Source of the DNA: Bacillus_P idriensis_A
GTDB lineage: Bacteria; Bacillota; Bacilli; Bacillales; Bacillaceae
Reading direction: 5' to 3'
Assembly: GCF_050483325.1 (NCBI RefSeq)
Contig: NZ_JBCMYF010000027.1
Span: forward strand, 27,574-91,573
DNA: 64,000 nucleotides
Numbering within the stretch: the stretch's first letter is position 1; each line of letters opens with the position of its first letter. This document shows positions 1-8,673 of the stretch, piece after piece. The notes beneath the pieces were generated by a model. It saw only the letters and a program-made list of their open reading frames with translations. It had not been told where the DNA came from and did no database searches. Both the position numbers and the translations under genes were made by a program.

Positions 1-2
1 AC

Positions 3-968
3 CGTGTGATCGAACTGAACCTTGAGAATGAGCAGTGGTATTTTCAATATTCACCATACATCTATTACAACGAGCATTCCATCGTTTTATCAGGCGAGCA
101 CAGAGACATGAAAATAAATGGAGATGCTTTTCGAAGATTGCTTGCTTTCGTTGAGCAGTTTCCGCACTATTTTATCGGCTCAAATGCAGACCTTCCGATC
201 GTCGGCGGATCGATCCTCTCTCATGATCACTATCAGGCGGGCAAGTACACGTTTGCAATGGCCGAAGCTCCTGATGAAGAAACATTTGAACTTGCAAGCT
301 TTCCTGAGGTAGCCTTCTCAAAGGTGAAATGGCCAATGTCGGTTCTGAGACTGCGATCATCAGATAAAGCGGCGCTCGTTTCTGCAGCAGAGCACGTACT
401 GACTACATGGAAATCCTATTCCAATGAAGAAGCAGAGATTATCGCTTTTACAGGAGATGAAGCCCATCAAACGATGACGCCGATTGCGAGAATGAGAGAC
501 GGCCGCTTTGAACTTGACCTTGTCCTCCGCAACAACCGAACGAGCGAAGAGCATCCGATGGGGATTTTCCATCCGCATGCTGATCTGCATCATATTAAAA
601 AAGAAAACATCGGACTGATAGAAGTCATGGGCCTGGCTGTTCTTCCAGAACGATTGAAACAGGAGCTTCAGCAAATAGAAGCGTTCCTCCTTGGAGAAGA
701 GGCCGAAGTCCCGGAGCACCATGGGGAATGGGTTCAGTACTTGCTCTCAAAATATCAGTCGTTTGAAAAAACAACGGCTGATGGGATCCTGAAAAACGAA
801 ACAGGATTAAAATTCAGCAGAGTATTAGAGGATGCGGGTGTTTTTAAAAGAACTAATGAAGGGAATAATCATTTTAATCATTTTATCCAGTGTATAAAAA
901 GAGAGAGGAACGATAAAAATGAAAATCCTTCACGAAACGATACTCACGCACCCACAGCAAAACATTGA
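3..968 (+). CDS. galT: UDP-glucose--hexose-1-phosphate uridylyltransferase, C-terminal part
   Basis: Galactose-1-phosphate uridylyltransferase of the Leloir pathway, which swaps UMP between UDP-glucose and galactose-1-phosphate in the cytoplasm. The reading frame is open from the left edge, so the N-terminus lies outside the window; about 320 residues of a protein that is usually near 500 residues in Firmicutes are present. The segment SILSHDHYQAG near the visible N-terminus is the conserved His-x-His region of the Firmicutes-type GalT family. The last 50 bp overlap the start of galM, which indicates translational coupling. The final roughly 20 residues are basic and polar and look like read-through into the overlap rather than a folded segment. 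Confidence 0.93.
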   Translation, partial: RVIELNLENEQWYFQYSPYIYYNEHSIVLSGEHRDMKINGDAFRRLLAFVEQFPHYFIGSNADLPIVGGSILSHDHYQAGKYTFAMAEAPDEETFELASFPEVAFSKVKWPMSVLRLRSSDKAALVSAAEHVLTTWKSYSNEEAEIIAFTGDEAHQTMTPIARMRDGRFELDLVLRNNRTSEEHPMGIFHPHADLHHIKKENIGLIEVMGLAVLPERLKQELQQIEAFLLGEEAEVPEHHGEWVQYLLSKYQSFEKTTADGILKNETGLKFSRVLEDAGVFKRTNEGNNHFNHFIQCIKRERNDKNENPSRNDTHAPTAKH

Positions 969-1956
969 GAAATATACGCTTGAAAATCATCAGGGTTTTT
1001 CGGTCAGCTTCTTAAACCTTGGCGGAACGATCACGTCGATCATGGCGCCAGATAAAAACGGAAACTTTGAGAATGTTGTTTTGGCTTATGACCATGCTGA
1101 GCAGTATATCGAAAATCCATATTATTTAGGGGCGCTGATTGGCCGCGTCGCAGGAAGGGTGCAAAATGCAGAGCTTGGTCCGTACAGACTTGAGGAAAAC
1201 GAAGGAAAGCATCATTTGCACGGAGGCTCTCATGGCTTGCATCAGGTTTTCTGGAACGTAAAAACTGTCGAGCATGAGGATGCAGCAGAAGTCATTCTCA
1301 CACATTTCAGCAGGGACGGGGAAGGCGGCTATCCAGGGAATCTGGATGTGCAGGTTACATACCGTCTTGACTGTGACAACACTTTCACCATTGATTATGA
1401 AGCGCGCTCGGACAAAGATACATGGCTCAACCTGACAAACCACGCTTATTTTAATTTATCAGCAGACAGCGGAAGGGACGTGCTGAATCACTCTCTTACT
1501 ATGAAGAGTGATGCCATTGCGGAATTTGATGATGATTCGATTCCGACAGGCAGATGGATTCGTGCAAAAGAAACCCCATTTGACCTGAAAACTGGTAAAC
1601 TATTAAGAGAAGCAGCAGAGTCTGACCACGAGCAGATCATCAAGGTCGGAAACGGTTTTGACCACCTTTTTCTATTTGAACAAAGTGAGCTCAACCAAGT
1701 GTCAGTAGAGGAGCAGGAAAGCGGCCGGAAGATGGTTGTGCAGACAACTGATCCCGCAGCTGTCATTTACATGGCGAACAAGATGGACACCGATCATCCA
1801 TTAAAACCGGGTCAGGCAACAGGGCCATATGCGGCCATCTGCATTGAAACACAGCGAATTCCTGAATCGCTGCTGATCCCAGGCCTGCCGACACATAAGC
1901 TTGCGGCGCATGAAGCGTACAGATCCAGAACATCATTTACATTCGGACTAATCTAA
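919..1956 (+). CDS. galM: aldose 1-epimerase (galactose mutarotase)
   Basis: Interconverts the alpha and beta anomers of galactose or glucose to feed galactokinase. The protein is 345 residues, normal for GalM. Visible family signatures are GRVAGRV near residue 77, the catalytic-histidine segment NLTNHAYFNL in the middle, and AICIETQRIPES near the C-terminus carrying the catalytic glutamate. The start ATG at 919 follows a purine-rich GAGAGAGGAACG ribosome site located inside the end of galT. It belongs to an operon with galT upstream and the LacI-type regulator downstream (33-bp gap). Confidence 0.94.
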   Translation: MKILHETILTHPQQNIEKYTLENHQGFSVSFLNLGGTITSIMAPDKNGNFENVVLAYDHAEQYIENPYYLGALIGRVAGRVQNAELGPYRLEENEGKHHLHGGSHGLHQVFWNVKTVEHEDAAEVILTHFSRDGEGGYPGNLDVQVTYRLDCDNTFTIDYEARSDKDTWLNLTNHAYFNLSADSGRDVLNHSLTMKSDAIAEFDDDSIPTGRWIRAKETPFDLKTGKLLREAAESDHEQIIKVGNGFDHLFLFEQSELNQVSVEEQESGRKMVVQTTDPAAVIYMANKMDTDHPLKPGQATGPYAAICIETQRIPESLLIPGLPTHKLAAHEAYRSRTSFTFGLI

Positions 1957-1989
1957 TTTTTCTTATCTATAACAAAGGGGTTACGGTAT

Positions 1990-2982
1990 ATGGCGGCTAC
2001 GATAAAAGATATAGCTGAAAAAGCGGGTGTATCCATTGCGACGGTTTCGAGGGTCCTGAACTTTGACGAAACGCTATCCGTTGGAGACGAAACGAAAAAG
2101 CGAATTTTCGAAGTGGCCGAGGAGCTGTCTTATCAAAAACGAAAAACAAAGAAAAGCCTCGTTCCAAAAATCGCCATCGTGCACTGGTACACAGAGCAGG
2201 AGGAGCTGAACGATCTTTACTACATGTCGATCAGACTCGGCATCGAGGAGCGGGCGAAAAGCCACAACCTTCAGCTTGCCACCTATTTTTACGACGATTT
2301 TGAGGCGATCAACCAGGATCAGCTTCAGGGGATCGTCGCAGTAGGCAAATTCAGCAAGCAGCAGGCAGAGGAATTCAAAAAAGCCGCGCGAAATGTTGTC
2401 TTCGTCGACTCAAGTCCGGATCCGGAAAAATTCGATTCCGTCATTGTCGACTTCGAACGGGCAACAGAGCGCGTCCTCGATCATTTCATCGCAAAAGGAC
2501 ACACGCAAATCGGCTACATCGGCGGACGCGAAGCCTACCGCGAGCACAGCACAACACTTGACGATCAGCGCGAGCAGACATTCATCAAGTACTTGTCTAA
2601 AAGAGACATGCTGCGTGAGGACGCCATGTTCATCGGCTCATTCACGGTAAAGGACGGCCACCGCATGATGTCTAAAGCTATTGCAGAGCTCGGCGACTCC
2701 CTGCCGAGCGCCTTCTTTGCAGGCAACGATTCCATCGCCATCGGCAGCCTCCAGGCCCTGCACGAGCACGGCATCCGCGTCCCGGAGCAGGTCAGCATCA
2801 TCGGGGTAAATGACATCAGCGTCTCAAAATACATTTTCCCGGCACTCAGTACGGTAAAGGTGTACACAGAAGTCATGGGCGAGACTGCGGTTGATCTGCT
2901 TGTTGAACGGATTACCGAACGGAAAATTGCGAAGCAGGTAATGATTGCAACCAAGCTGAAACTGCGTCAAAGCAGTCTTTAA
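1990..2982 (+). CDS. galR: LacI-family transcriptional regulator (galactose operon)
   Basis: A 330-residue DNA-binding repressor of the LacI/GalR type. The N-terminal helix-turn-helix ATIKDIAEKAGVSIATVSRVLN is followed by a hinge and a periplasmic-binding-protein-like sugar domain (FAGNDSIAIGSLQALHEHG; SIIGVNDISVSKYIFPALSTV). It is last in the gal operon, 33 bp after galM, with an AAAGGGG ribosome site. Control of the gal genes is inferred from position. Two near-palindromic CGTTT..AAACG sequences lie right behind its stop codon. The second half of the gene uses many C-ending codons, unlike galM, so it may have a slightly different history. Confidence 0.88.
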   Translation: MAATIKDIAEKAGVSIATVSRVLNFDETLSVGDETKKRIFEVAEELSYQKRKTKKSLVPKIAIVHWYTEQEELNDLYYMSIRLGIEERAKSHNLQLATYFYDDFEAINQDQLQGIVAVGKFSKQQAEEFKKAARNVVFVDSSPDPEKFDSVIVDFERATERVLDHFIAKGHTQIGYIGGREAYREHSTTLDDQREQTFIKYLSKRDMLREDAMFIGSFTVKDGHRMMSKAIAELGDSLPSAFFAGNDSIAIGSLQALHEHGIRVPEQVSIIGVNDISVSKYIFPALSTVKVYTEVMGETAVDLLVERITERKIAKQVMIATKLKLRQSSL

Positions 2983-2983
2983 G

Positions 2984-3010
2984 CGTTTTAATTAAACGTT
3001 TGTTTAAACG
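2984..3010. promoter_or_regulatory. two overlapping LacI-like palindromes after the regulator gene
   Basis: CGTTTTAATTAAACG (2984-2998) and CGTTTGTTTAAACG (2997-3010) overlap by two bases directly behind the stop codon of the LacI-type regulator. Each looks like an AT-rich LacI/CcpA-type half-site pair. No promoter follows them closely. They could be a remote operator or chance sequence. Confidence 0.25.
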
Positions 3011-3012
3011 AA

Positions 3013-3043
3013 GAACACCGCGTGGATGCTGGTGTTTTTTGTT
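3013..3043 (+). terminator. rho-independent terminator of the gal operon
   Basis: Stem AACACC (3014-3019) pairs with GGTGTT (3031-3036), with an 11-nt loop that can form two more pairs, followed by TTTTGTTTTTT. It closes the galT-galM-regulator unit. Confidence 0.75.
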
Positions 3044-3066
3044 TTTTGGGAGGGATTTGGAAAAAA

Positions 3067-3160
3067 GGAAGTATTCATGGTGTTTTGGAAAGTAAATATG
3101 GGAATCCGGAAAGTATTTAGAGCGAATCGGCAAGTATTTTCGGTAATCTGGCAAGTAAGT
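3067..3160 (+). repeat. five-unit array of a 20-21-bp intergenic repeat (copy 1)
   Basis: Units start at 3067, 3087, 3108, 3129 and 3150. Each opens with a core close to GGMAAGTAWWT (M = A or C, W = A or T) followed by about 10 unrelated bases. The array sits between the gal terminator and the phosphodiesterase gene. The same family occurs at 59976-60071 in the opposite orientation. The remainder of the 301-bp gap (2983-3284) holds the gal terminator and the ribosome site of the next gene; no other gene is seen. Confidence 0.85.
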
Positions 3161-3284
3161 GGTGTGAATACTAGAAATATGGTGACAAGGAATGGCTTTT
3201 TCTAGCCGAAAGATAAAAACCGACACAACAATTTCCCCATCCATGATATAAAGAAACTAACCAACCAAAAAAGGGGACCAAACC

Positions 3285-4220
3285 ATGGAAATCGTGCCGC
3301 AGTCCGTTCAAAAGAAAAGAACCAAACTCAAATTCACCTCTGCACTTCTCATCACGCTGATCCTGTTCATCACTATCCTTTCATTCATCCCTGTTCAACC
3401 TGTAGAAAAACAGGCATTCCTCAAAAAAGGGAAGCGTCCGCTCATTATCGCCCATCAAGGCGGAGACGGCATGGCACCCGGCAACACGATGGCAGCTTTC
3501 TCCTTATCTGAAAAACTTGAAGTCGACATGCTTGAAATGGACGTCCACCTCTCAAAAGACGGAGAAGTCGTTGTCATTCATGATGACACTGTTGACCGCA
3601 CAACAAATGGAACTGGAACGGTAAAAGACATGACGCTCCAACAATTGAAGCAGCTGGATGCAGGCTATCACTTCGTTGGACCGGACGGAACCCGCCCTTA
3701 CCGGAATAAAGGCGTCACCATCCCAACTATGGATGAAATTTTCACAGCTTTCCCAGGTTATCCGATGACTATCGAACTGAAAACCGAAGATTCTTTATTG
3801 GCAGATAAAATGGCCGGCTTGATTCAAAAACACAACATGACCGACAAAGTCATCATCGCCTCATTCTATGATGAAGTGCTGAACTACTTCATCGAAGCAT
3901 CTGAGGGCAAAATTCCTGTCAGCTCGCCATCAGAAGCAACACGCAACTTCGTCCTTGCACACAAGCTGTTCGTTGACAGCCTGATTCCCATGAATAAATA
4001 CACGGCAGTGCAAATTCCAATGAGAGCAAGCGGTCTTGACCTGACTGCCGAGAGAATCATCAAATCGCTGCACAAGCGGAACATCGCTGTGCAATACTGG
4101 ACGATCAACGATGAAGACAGTGTCCGGAAGCTGGTTGAAATCGGCGCGGACGGGATCATGACGGATCATCCGAACATTGTGAAAAAAGTGCTCGATCAGG
4201 AATACCGAGAGGCGCAATAA
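3285..4220 (+). CDS. membrane-anchored glycerophosphodiester phosphodiesterase
   Basis: Hydrolyses glycerophosphodiesters to glycerol-3-phosphate and an alcohol; in Gram-positives such enzymes may act on lipid or teichoic-acid products. The 311-residue protein has a basic N-terminus, one membrane segment at about residues 20-37, and then a GDPD TIM barrel. The barrel shows IIAHQGGDGMAPGNT (catalytic His 57), MLEMDVHLSKDG (metal ligands Glu 84 and Asp 86), VIHDDTVDRTTNGTG (second catalytic His 99), MTIELKTED and, late, VQYWTINDEDSV. The first motif is HQGG..PGNT instead of the common HRG..PENT, a variant that leaves the catalytic histidine intact. No lipobox is visible, so it is a signal-anchor protein facing outside. 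It stands alone between the repeat array and gatC. Confidence 0.88.
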   Translation: MEIVPQSVQKKRTKLKFTSALLITLILFITILSFIPVQPVEKQAFLKKGKRPLIIAHQGGDGMAPGNTMAAFSLSEKLEVDMLEMDVHLSKDGEVVVIHDDTVDRTTNGTGTVKDMTLQQLKQLDAGYHFVGPDGTRPYRNKGVTIPTMDEIFTAFPGYPMTIELKTEDSLLADKMAGLIQKHNMTDKVIIASFYDEVLNYFIEASEGKIPVSSPSEATRNFVLAHKLFVDSLIPMNKYTAVQIPMRASGLDLTAERIIKSLHKRNIAVQYWTINDEDSVRKLVEIGADGIMTDHPNIVKKVLDQEYREAQ

Positions 4221-4233
4221 TTCAGACCTTTTG

Positions 4234-4263
4234 TTGCTTTAATGCACTGACTTTTGATATCAT
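4234..4263 (+). promoter_or_regulatory. sigma-A-type promoter of gatCAB
   Basis: TTGCTT (4234-4239), an 18-bp spacer and TATCAT (4258-4263) lie about 40 bp before the gatC start. Confidence 0.55.
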
Positions 4264-4303
4264 CAGAGTATTGTTTACACGAGATTTAACGGAGGTGGAG
4301 CAC

Positions 4304-4594
4304 ATGTCACGCATTTCAAAAGAAGAAGTGAAGCACGTTGCGAATTTAGCGCGTTTAGCGATCACTGAAGAAGAAACGGAAATGTTCACAAATCAATTGG
4401 ACGCGATCATCACATTCGCCGAGCAATTGAATGAGCTTGATACAACAGGCGTTGAGCCGACAACACATGTATTAGAAATGAAGAACATTCTGCGCGAAGA
4501 CAAAGCAGAAAAAGGATTGAAAGTTGAGGATGTCGTGAAAAACGCTCCTGACCATAAAGACGGATACATTCGCGTACCGTCCATTTTAGAATAA
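4304..4594 (+). CDS. gatC: Asp-tRNA(Asn)/Glu-tRNA(Gln) amidotransferase subunit C
   Basis: Small subunit (96 residues) of the GatCAB amidotransferase, which converts Glu-tRNA(Gln) to Gln-tRNA(Gln), and the Asp/Asn equivalent, in bacteria lacking the direct synthetase. It stabilises GatA on GatB. The sequence opens SRISKEEVKHVANLARLAIT and contains the typical MKNILREDKA segment. The ATG at 4304 is chosen over upstream in-frame codons because a strong GGAGGTGG box sits 6 bp before it and the family begins here. First gene of gatC-gatA-gatB. Confidence 0.97.
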   Translation: MSRISKEEVKHVANLARLAITEEETEMFTNQLDAIITFAEQLNELDTTGVEPTTHVLEMKNILREDKAEKGLKVEDVVKNAPDHKDGYIRVPSILE

Positions 4595-4610
4595 GGAGGG
4601 AGCAGACACC

Positions 4611-6068
4611 ATGTCATTATTTGACCATAAACTGTCAGAGTTAAAAACACTTTTACATAAAAAAGAAATCACCGTAACGGACCTTGTTGACGAATCGTAC
4701 AAACGAATTCATGCCGTCGACGATCAAGTGAATGCCTTCCTTACATTAGATGAAGAAAAAGCACGTTCCTATGCAAAGGAATTAGACGAAGCGATCGGAA
4801 CACGCGGTGAATTCGGTCTTATGTTCGGTATGCCTATCGGTGTAAAAGACAACATCGTCACAAAAAACCTGCGCACAACAGCAGCAAGTAAAATCCTTGA
4901 AAACTTCGACCCGATCTATGACGCAACCGTCGTTCAGCATCTTCAAAAAGCAGAAGCTGTCACTATCGGAAAAGTAAACATGGATGAGTTCGCAATGGGC
5001 TCTTCAACAGAGAACTCTGGCTACAAAGTCACGAAAAATCCATGGAATCTTGAAACCGTTCCAGGAGGATCAAGCGGCGGTTCGGCTGCAGCAGTTGCAG
5101 CTCGAGAGGTACCATTCGCTCTTGGATCAGATACAGGCGGATCGATTCGCCAGCCGGCAGCCTTCACAGGTGTTGTTGGACTAAAACCTACATACGGCCG
5201 CGTATCACGCTTTGGACTGATCGCATTTGCATCGTCTCTTGATCAAATCGGGCCATTAACTACAAACGTAGAAGACAATGCATTCCTGCTTCAGGCTATC
5301 TCTGGCGTCGATAAAATGGATTCAACTTCAGCAAACGTGGAAGTGCCTGACTTTTTATCTGCATTGACTGGCGATGTTAAAGGCCTCAAAATCGCCGTGC
5401 CGAAGGAATACCTTGGCGAAGGCGTCAGCGAAGAAGTGAAGCAGTCTGTCCTTGATGCATTAAAAGTATTGGAAGCGCAGGGTGCAGCATGGGAAGAGGT
5501 ATCTCTGCCTCATTCAAAATACGCGCTCGCTACTTACTACCTGCTGTCTTCATCAGAAGCATCTGCGAACCTCGCACGTTTTGACGGCGTCCGCTACGGC
5601 TACCGTTCAGACAATGCGAAGAACCTGATTGAATTGTACAAGCAGTCCCGTTCAGAGGGCTTCGGCGATGAAGTGAAACGCCGCATCATGCTTGGAACAT
5701 TCGCTCTCAGCTCAGGCTACTATGATGCTTACTATAAAAAAGCACAGCAAGTCCGCACGCTCATCAAAAAAGACTTTGAAGATGTATTTGAAAACTATGA
5801 TGTCATCGTTGGACCGACAACTCCTACTCCTGCCTTTAAAGTAGGCGAAAAAACAGATGACCCGATGACAATGTATGCGAACGATATTTTGACAATCCCT
5901 GTGAACCTTGCAGGTGTACCTGGAATCTCCGTGCCTTGCGGATTCTCAAACGGACTGCCGCTCGGACTACAAATTATCGGCAAGCATTTTGACGAAAGCA
6001 CAGTTTACCGTGTTGCACATGCTTTTGAGCAGGCAACCGACCATCATAAAGCAAAACCTGAATTGTAA
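4611..6068 (+). CDS. gatA: Asp-tRNA(Asn)/Glu-tRNA(Gln) amidotransferase subunit A
   Basis: Amidase-signature subunit that releases ammonia from glutamine for the GatB transamidation step. 485 residues, the standard length. The Ser-cisSer-Lys triad is readable: Lys 79 in IGVKDNIV, Ser 154 in PGGSSGGSAAA and Ser 178 in SDTGGSIRQPA. It starts 17 bp after gatC with an AAGGAGGG ribosome site that overlaps the gatC stop region. Cytoplasmic, in complex with GatB and GatC. Confidence 0.98.
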   Translation: MSLFDHKLSELKTLLHKKEITVTDLVDESYKRIHAVDDQVNAFLTLDEEKARSYAKELDEAIGTRGEFGLMFGMPIGVKDNIVTKNLRTTAASKILENFDPIYDATVVQHLQKAEAVTIGKVNMDEFAMGSSTENSGYKVTKNPWNLETVPGGSSGGSAAAVAAREVPFALGSDTGGSIRQPAAFTGVVGLKPTYGRVSRFGLIAFASSLDQIGPLTTNVEDNAFLLQAISGVDKMDSTSANVEVPDFLSALTGDVKGLKIAVPKEYLGEGVSEEVKQSVLDALKVLEAQGAAWEEVSLPHSKYALATYYLLSSSEASANLARFDGVRYGYRSDNAKNLIELYKQSRSEGFGDEVKRRIMLGTFALSSGYYDAYYKKAQQVRTLIKKDFEDVFENYDVIVGPTTPTPAFKVGEKTDDPMTMYANDILTIPVNLAGVPGISVPCGFSNGLPLGLQIIGKHFDESTVYRVAHAFEQATDHHKAKPEL

Positions 6069-6079
6069 GGGGTGAAATC

Positions 6080-7510
6080 ATGAACTTTGAAACGGTCATT
6101 GGGCTTGAAGTCCACGTTGAATTAAAAACAGAATCGAAAATTTTCTCAAGCGCACCGAACCATTTCGGCGCTGATCCAAATACAAACACAAGCGTGATCG
6201 AGCTTGGCTACCCTGGCGTTTTGCCGGTACTTAACAAAGAAGCTGTTGATTTCGCCATGAAAGCTGCTATGGCTTTGAACTGTGAAGTTGCGACAGATAC
6301 GAAGTTCGACCGCAAAAACTATTTTTACCCGGACAACCCGAAGGCTTACCAGATTTCCCAGTTTGACAAGCCGATCGGCGAGCATGGCTGGATTGATATT
6401 GAAGTGAATGGCTACAAGAAACGAATCGGCATTACCCGCCTTCATTTAGAAGAAGATGCAGGCAAGCTGACGCATACAGGCGACGGTTATTCTCTTTGTG
6501 ACTATAACCGCCAGGGCACACCGCTGATCGAGATCGTATCAGAACCGGACATCCGCACACCTGATGAGGCTTACGCTTATCTTGAAAAGCTGAAAGCGAT
6601 CATTCAATACACAGGTGTTTCTGACTGTAAGATGGAAGAAGGATCACTCCGCTGTGACGCCAACATTTCCCTTCGTCCAGTCGGGCAAGAGAAATTCGGG
6701 ACAAAAGCAGAGCTGAAAAACCTGAACTCGTTCAACTTTGTCCGCAGAGGCCTTGAGCATGAAGTAAAGCGCCAGGAAGAAGTTCTTTTATCAGGCGGCA
6801 TCATCGAGCAGGAAACCCGCCGTTTTGATGAGGCTACAGGAAAAACACTCCTGATGCGCGTCAAAGAAGGATCTGACGACTACCGCTACTTCCCTGAGCC
6901 GGACCTTGTGTCCCTCTACATTGATGATGAGTGGAAAGAACGCATTCGATCAACAATTCCTGAGCTTCCGGACCAGCGTCAAAAGCGCTACGTCAAAGAG
7001 CTTGGCCTGCCATCATATGATGCACAGGTCCTGACTTTGACAAAAGAAATGTCCGATTTCTTTGAAGCAACGGTTGCAAAAGAAGCAGACGCTAAGCAGG
7101 CTTCCAACTGGCTGATGGGTGAAGTGAGCGGCTACTTGAATGCTGAAGGCAAAGAGCTTCAGGATGTGGCTCTTACACCAGAAGGACTTGCAGGCATGAT
7201 CAAGCTCATCGAAAACGGCACAATTTCAACGAAAATCGCGAAAAAAGTGTTCAAAGAACTGATTGAAAAAGGCGGCAATGCCGAGCAAATCGTTAAGGAT
7301 CAAGGACTTGTCCAAATCTCTGACGAAGGCACGCTCCGCAAAATCGTGAACGAATCACTGGATGCGAATCCGCAATCCATCGAGGACTTCAAAAGCGGCA
7401 AACAAAAAGCGATCGGTTTCCTTGTCGGTCAAATCATGAAAGCAACTAAAGGGCAGGCGAACCCTCCGATGGTCAACAAGCTTTTACTTGAGGAAATTCA
7501 GAAACGATAA
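6080..7510 (+). CDS. gatB: Asp-tRNA(Asn)/Glu-tRNA(Gln) amidotransferase subunit B
   Basis: tRNA-binding kinase/transamidase subunit of GatCAB, 476 residues. It opens NFETVIGLEVHVELKT and contains YFYPDNPKAYQISQFD, LHLEEDAGKL and YRYFPEPDL, all hallmark GatB/GatE motifs, then the helical and YqeY-like tail (GFLVGQIMKATKGQANP). It begins 12 bp after gatA behind AAGGGGTG. Last gene of the operon; a strong terminator follows. Confidence 0.98.
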   Translation: MNFETVIGLEVHVELKTESKIFSSAPNHFGADPNTNTSVIELGYPGVLPVLNKEAVDFAMKAAMALNCEVATDTKFDRKNYFYPDNPKAYQISQFDKPIGEHGWIDIEVNGYKKRIGITRLHLEEDAGKLTHTGDGYSLCDYNRQGTPLIEIVSEPDIRTPDEAYAYLEKLKAIIQYTGVSDCKMEEGSLRCDANISLRPVGQEKFGTKAELKNLNSFNFVRRGLEHEVKRQEEVLLSGGIIEQETRRFDEATGKTLLMRVKEGSDDYRYFPEPDLVSLYIDDEWKERIRSTIPELPDQRQKRYVKELGLPSYDAQVLTLTKEMSDFFEATVAKEADAKQASNWLMGEVSGYLNAEGKELQDVALTPEGLAGMIKLIENGTISTKIAKKVFKELIEKGGNAEQIVKDQGLVQISDEGTLRKIVNESLDANPQSIEDFKSGKQKAIGFLVGQIMKATKGQANPPMVNKLLLEEIQKR

Positions 7511-7519
7511 AACCCAGAG

Positions 7520-7562
7520 ACGGCGCCGCGAGTGAACATCACGTATGGCGCCGTTGTTTTTA
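7520..7562 (+). terminator. terminator of gatCAB
   Basis: ACGGCGCC (7520-7527) pairs perfectly with GGCGCCGT (7547-7554), followed by TGTTTTTAT. Confidence 0.85.
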
Positions 7563-7595
7563 TCCGGCTTTGGCTATACTAGTTCTAGGGTTTGC

Positions 7596-7641
7596 GTATC
7601 TAACAAAAAAGGTGTAGTATAATTGATGGTTTGTTAGATAC
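7596..7641. promoter_or_regulatory. 12-bp perfect inverted repeat enclosing the dgkB -10 box
   Basis: GTATCTAACAAA (7596-7607) and its exact reverse complement TTTGTTAGATAC (7630-7641) are separated by 22 bp that contain TATAAT (7618-7623). A -35 at normal spacing is poor (TTGCGT lies 20 bp upstream), which fits a regulated promoter. The arms could bind a dimeric regulator or form a hairpin at the start of the dgkB transcript. Confidence 0.5.
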
Positions 7642-7684
7642 AACAAATCATGGAAATACATTCTGACTTAGGATGATGGGGAAA

Positions 7685-8596
7685 ATGAAAAGAGCAAGAA
7701 TAATCTATAATCCAACATCAGGGCGCGAAGCCTTTAAAAAACAATTACCTGAAGTTCTTCAGAAATTTGAAATAGCCGGCTACGAAACGTCATGCCACGC
7801 GACAACCTGTGAAGGCGACGCCATCCAGGCAGCGAGGGACGCAGGCGAACGCGGCTTTGACCTTGTCATTGCAGCAGGCGGAGACGGCACCGTAAATGAA
7901 GTGGTCAACGGACTTGCTGACCTTGAAGAAAGACCTCAGCTTGGCGTAATTCCCGTTGGAACAACAAACGACTTTGCGCGTGCAATCGGAATCCCGCGCG
8001 ACAATATCTTAACAGCAGTAGAATCCATCCTTGCAGGCGAAGCAAGAGCGATTGACATCGGACGCGTCAACGGCCACTACTTCGTCAACATCGCAGGCGG
8101 CGGACGTCTTACAGAACTCACATATGAAGTCCCAAGCAAGCTGAAAACCGTCCTTGGCCAGCTCGCTTACTACCTGAAAGGCATCGAAATGCTGCCTTCC
8201 ATCCGTCCTGCTGAAGTAGAAATTGAATACGACGGAAAGCTGTTCAAAGGCGAAATCATGCTGTTTCTCGTTTCACTCACAAATTCTGTCGGAGGCTTTG
8301 AAAAGCTAGCGCCGGACAGCAAGCTGAACGACGGCATGTTCGACCTGCTGATCTTGAAAAAAGCAAACCTTGCCGATTTCATCCGGGTCGCAAGTCTTGC
8401 CCTCCGCGGTGAGCATATCAGCGACAGCAACATCATTTACACAACTGCAAATCGAGTCAAAGTAACATCCGCTCAAAAAATGCAATTAAACTTAGACGGC
8501 GAATACGGCGGCGATCTGCCGGGCGAATTCGTCAACATGTACCGACACATCGACGTCCTCATGCCGCTTGCTAAAGCACAGTCCATGGACGAATAG
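7685..8596 (+). CDS. dgkB: diacylglycerol kinase (lipid)
   Basis: Phosphorylates diacylglycerol released during lipoteichoic-acid synthesis and returns it to phospholipid synthesis as phosphatidic acid. The DAGK catalytic motif AAGGDGTVNEVVNG lies near residue 65, with IPVGTTNDFARAIGIPR behind it and the second lobe with GGGGRLTEL-type glycine motifs. About 303 residues. ATG codons at 7673, 7676 and 7685 are in frame; 7685 (KRARIIYNPTSGRE) is preferred because the B. subtilis protein begins there and AGGA lies 11 bp before it. The gatCAB - dgkB - rlmCD order matches B. subtilis. Confidence 0.95.
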   Translation: MKRARIIYNPTSGREAFKKQLPEVLQKFEIAGYETSCHATTCEGDAIQAARDAGERGFDLVIAAGGDGTVNEVVNGLADLEERPQLGVIPVGTTNDFARAIGIPRDNILTAVESILAGEARAIDIGRVNGHYFVNIAGGGRLTELTYEVPSKLKTVLGQLAYYLKGIEMLPSIRPAEVEIEYDGKLFKGEIMLFLVSLTNSVGGFEKLAPDSKLNDGMFDLLILKKANLADFIRVASLALRGEHISDSNIIYTTANRVKVTSAQKMQLNLDGEYGGDLPGEFVNMYRHIDVLMPLAKAQSMDE

Positions 8597-8622
8597 AAAC
8601 TTGGCCCTGCGCCAAGTTTTTC
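8597..8622 (+). terminator. terminator of dgkB
   Basis: AAACTTGGC (8597-8605) pairs with GCCAAGTTT (8611-8619) over a 5-nt loop, followed by TTC and further T residues. It starts right at the stop codon. Confidence 0.85.
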
Positions 8623-8673
8623 TTATGTCTGCTGTGTGATAAAATGTGAGTAACGGTTTGAATTAAGTTATCA

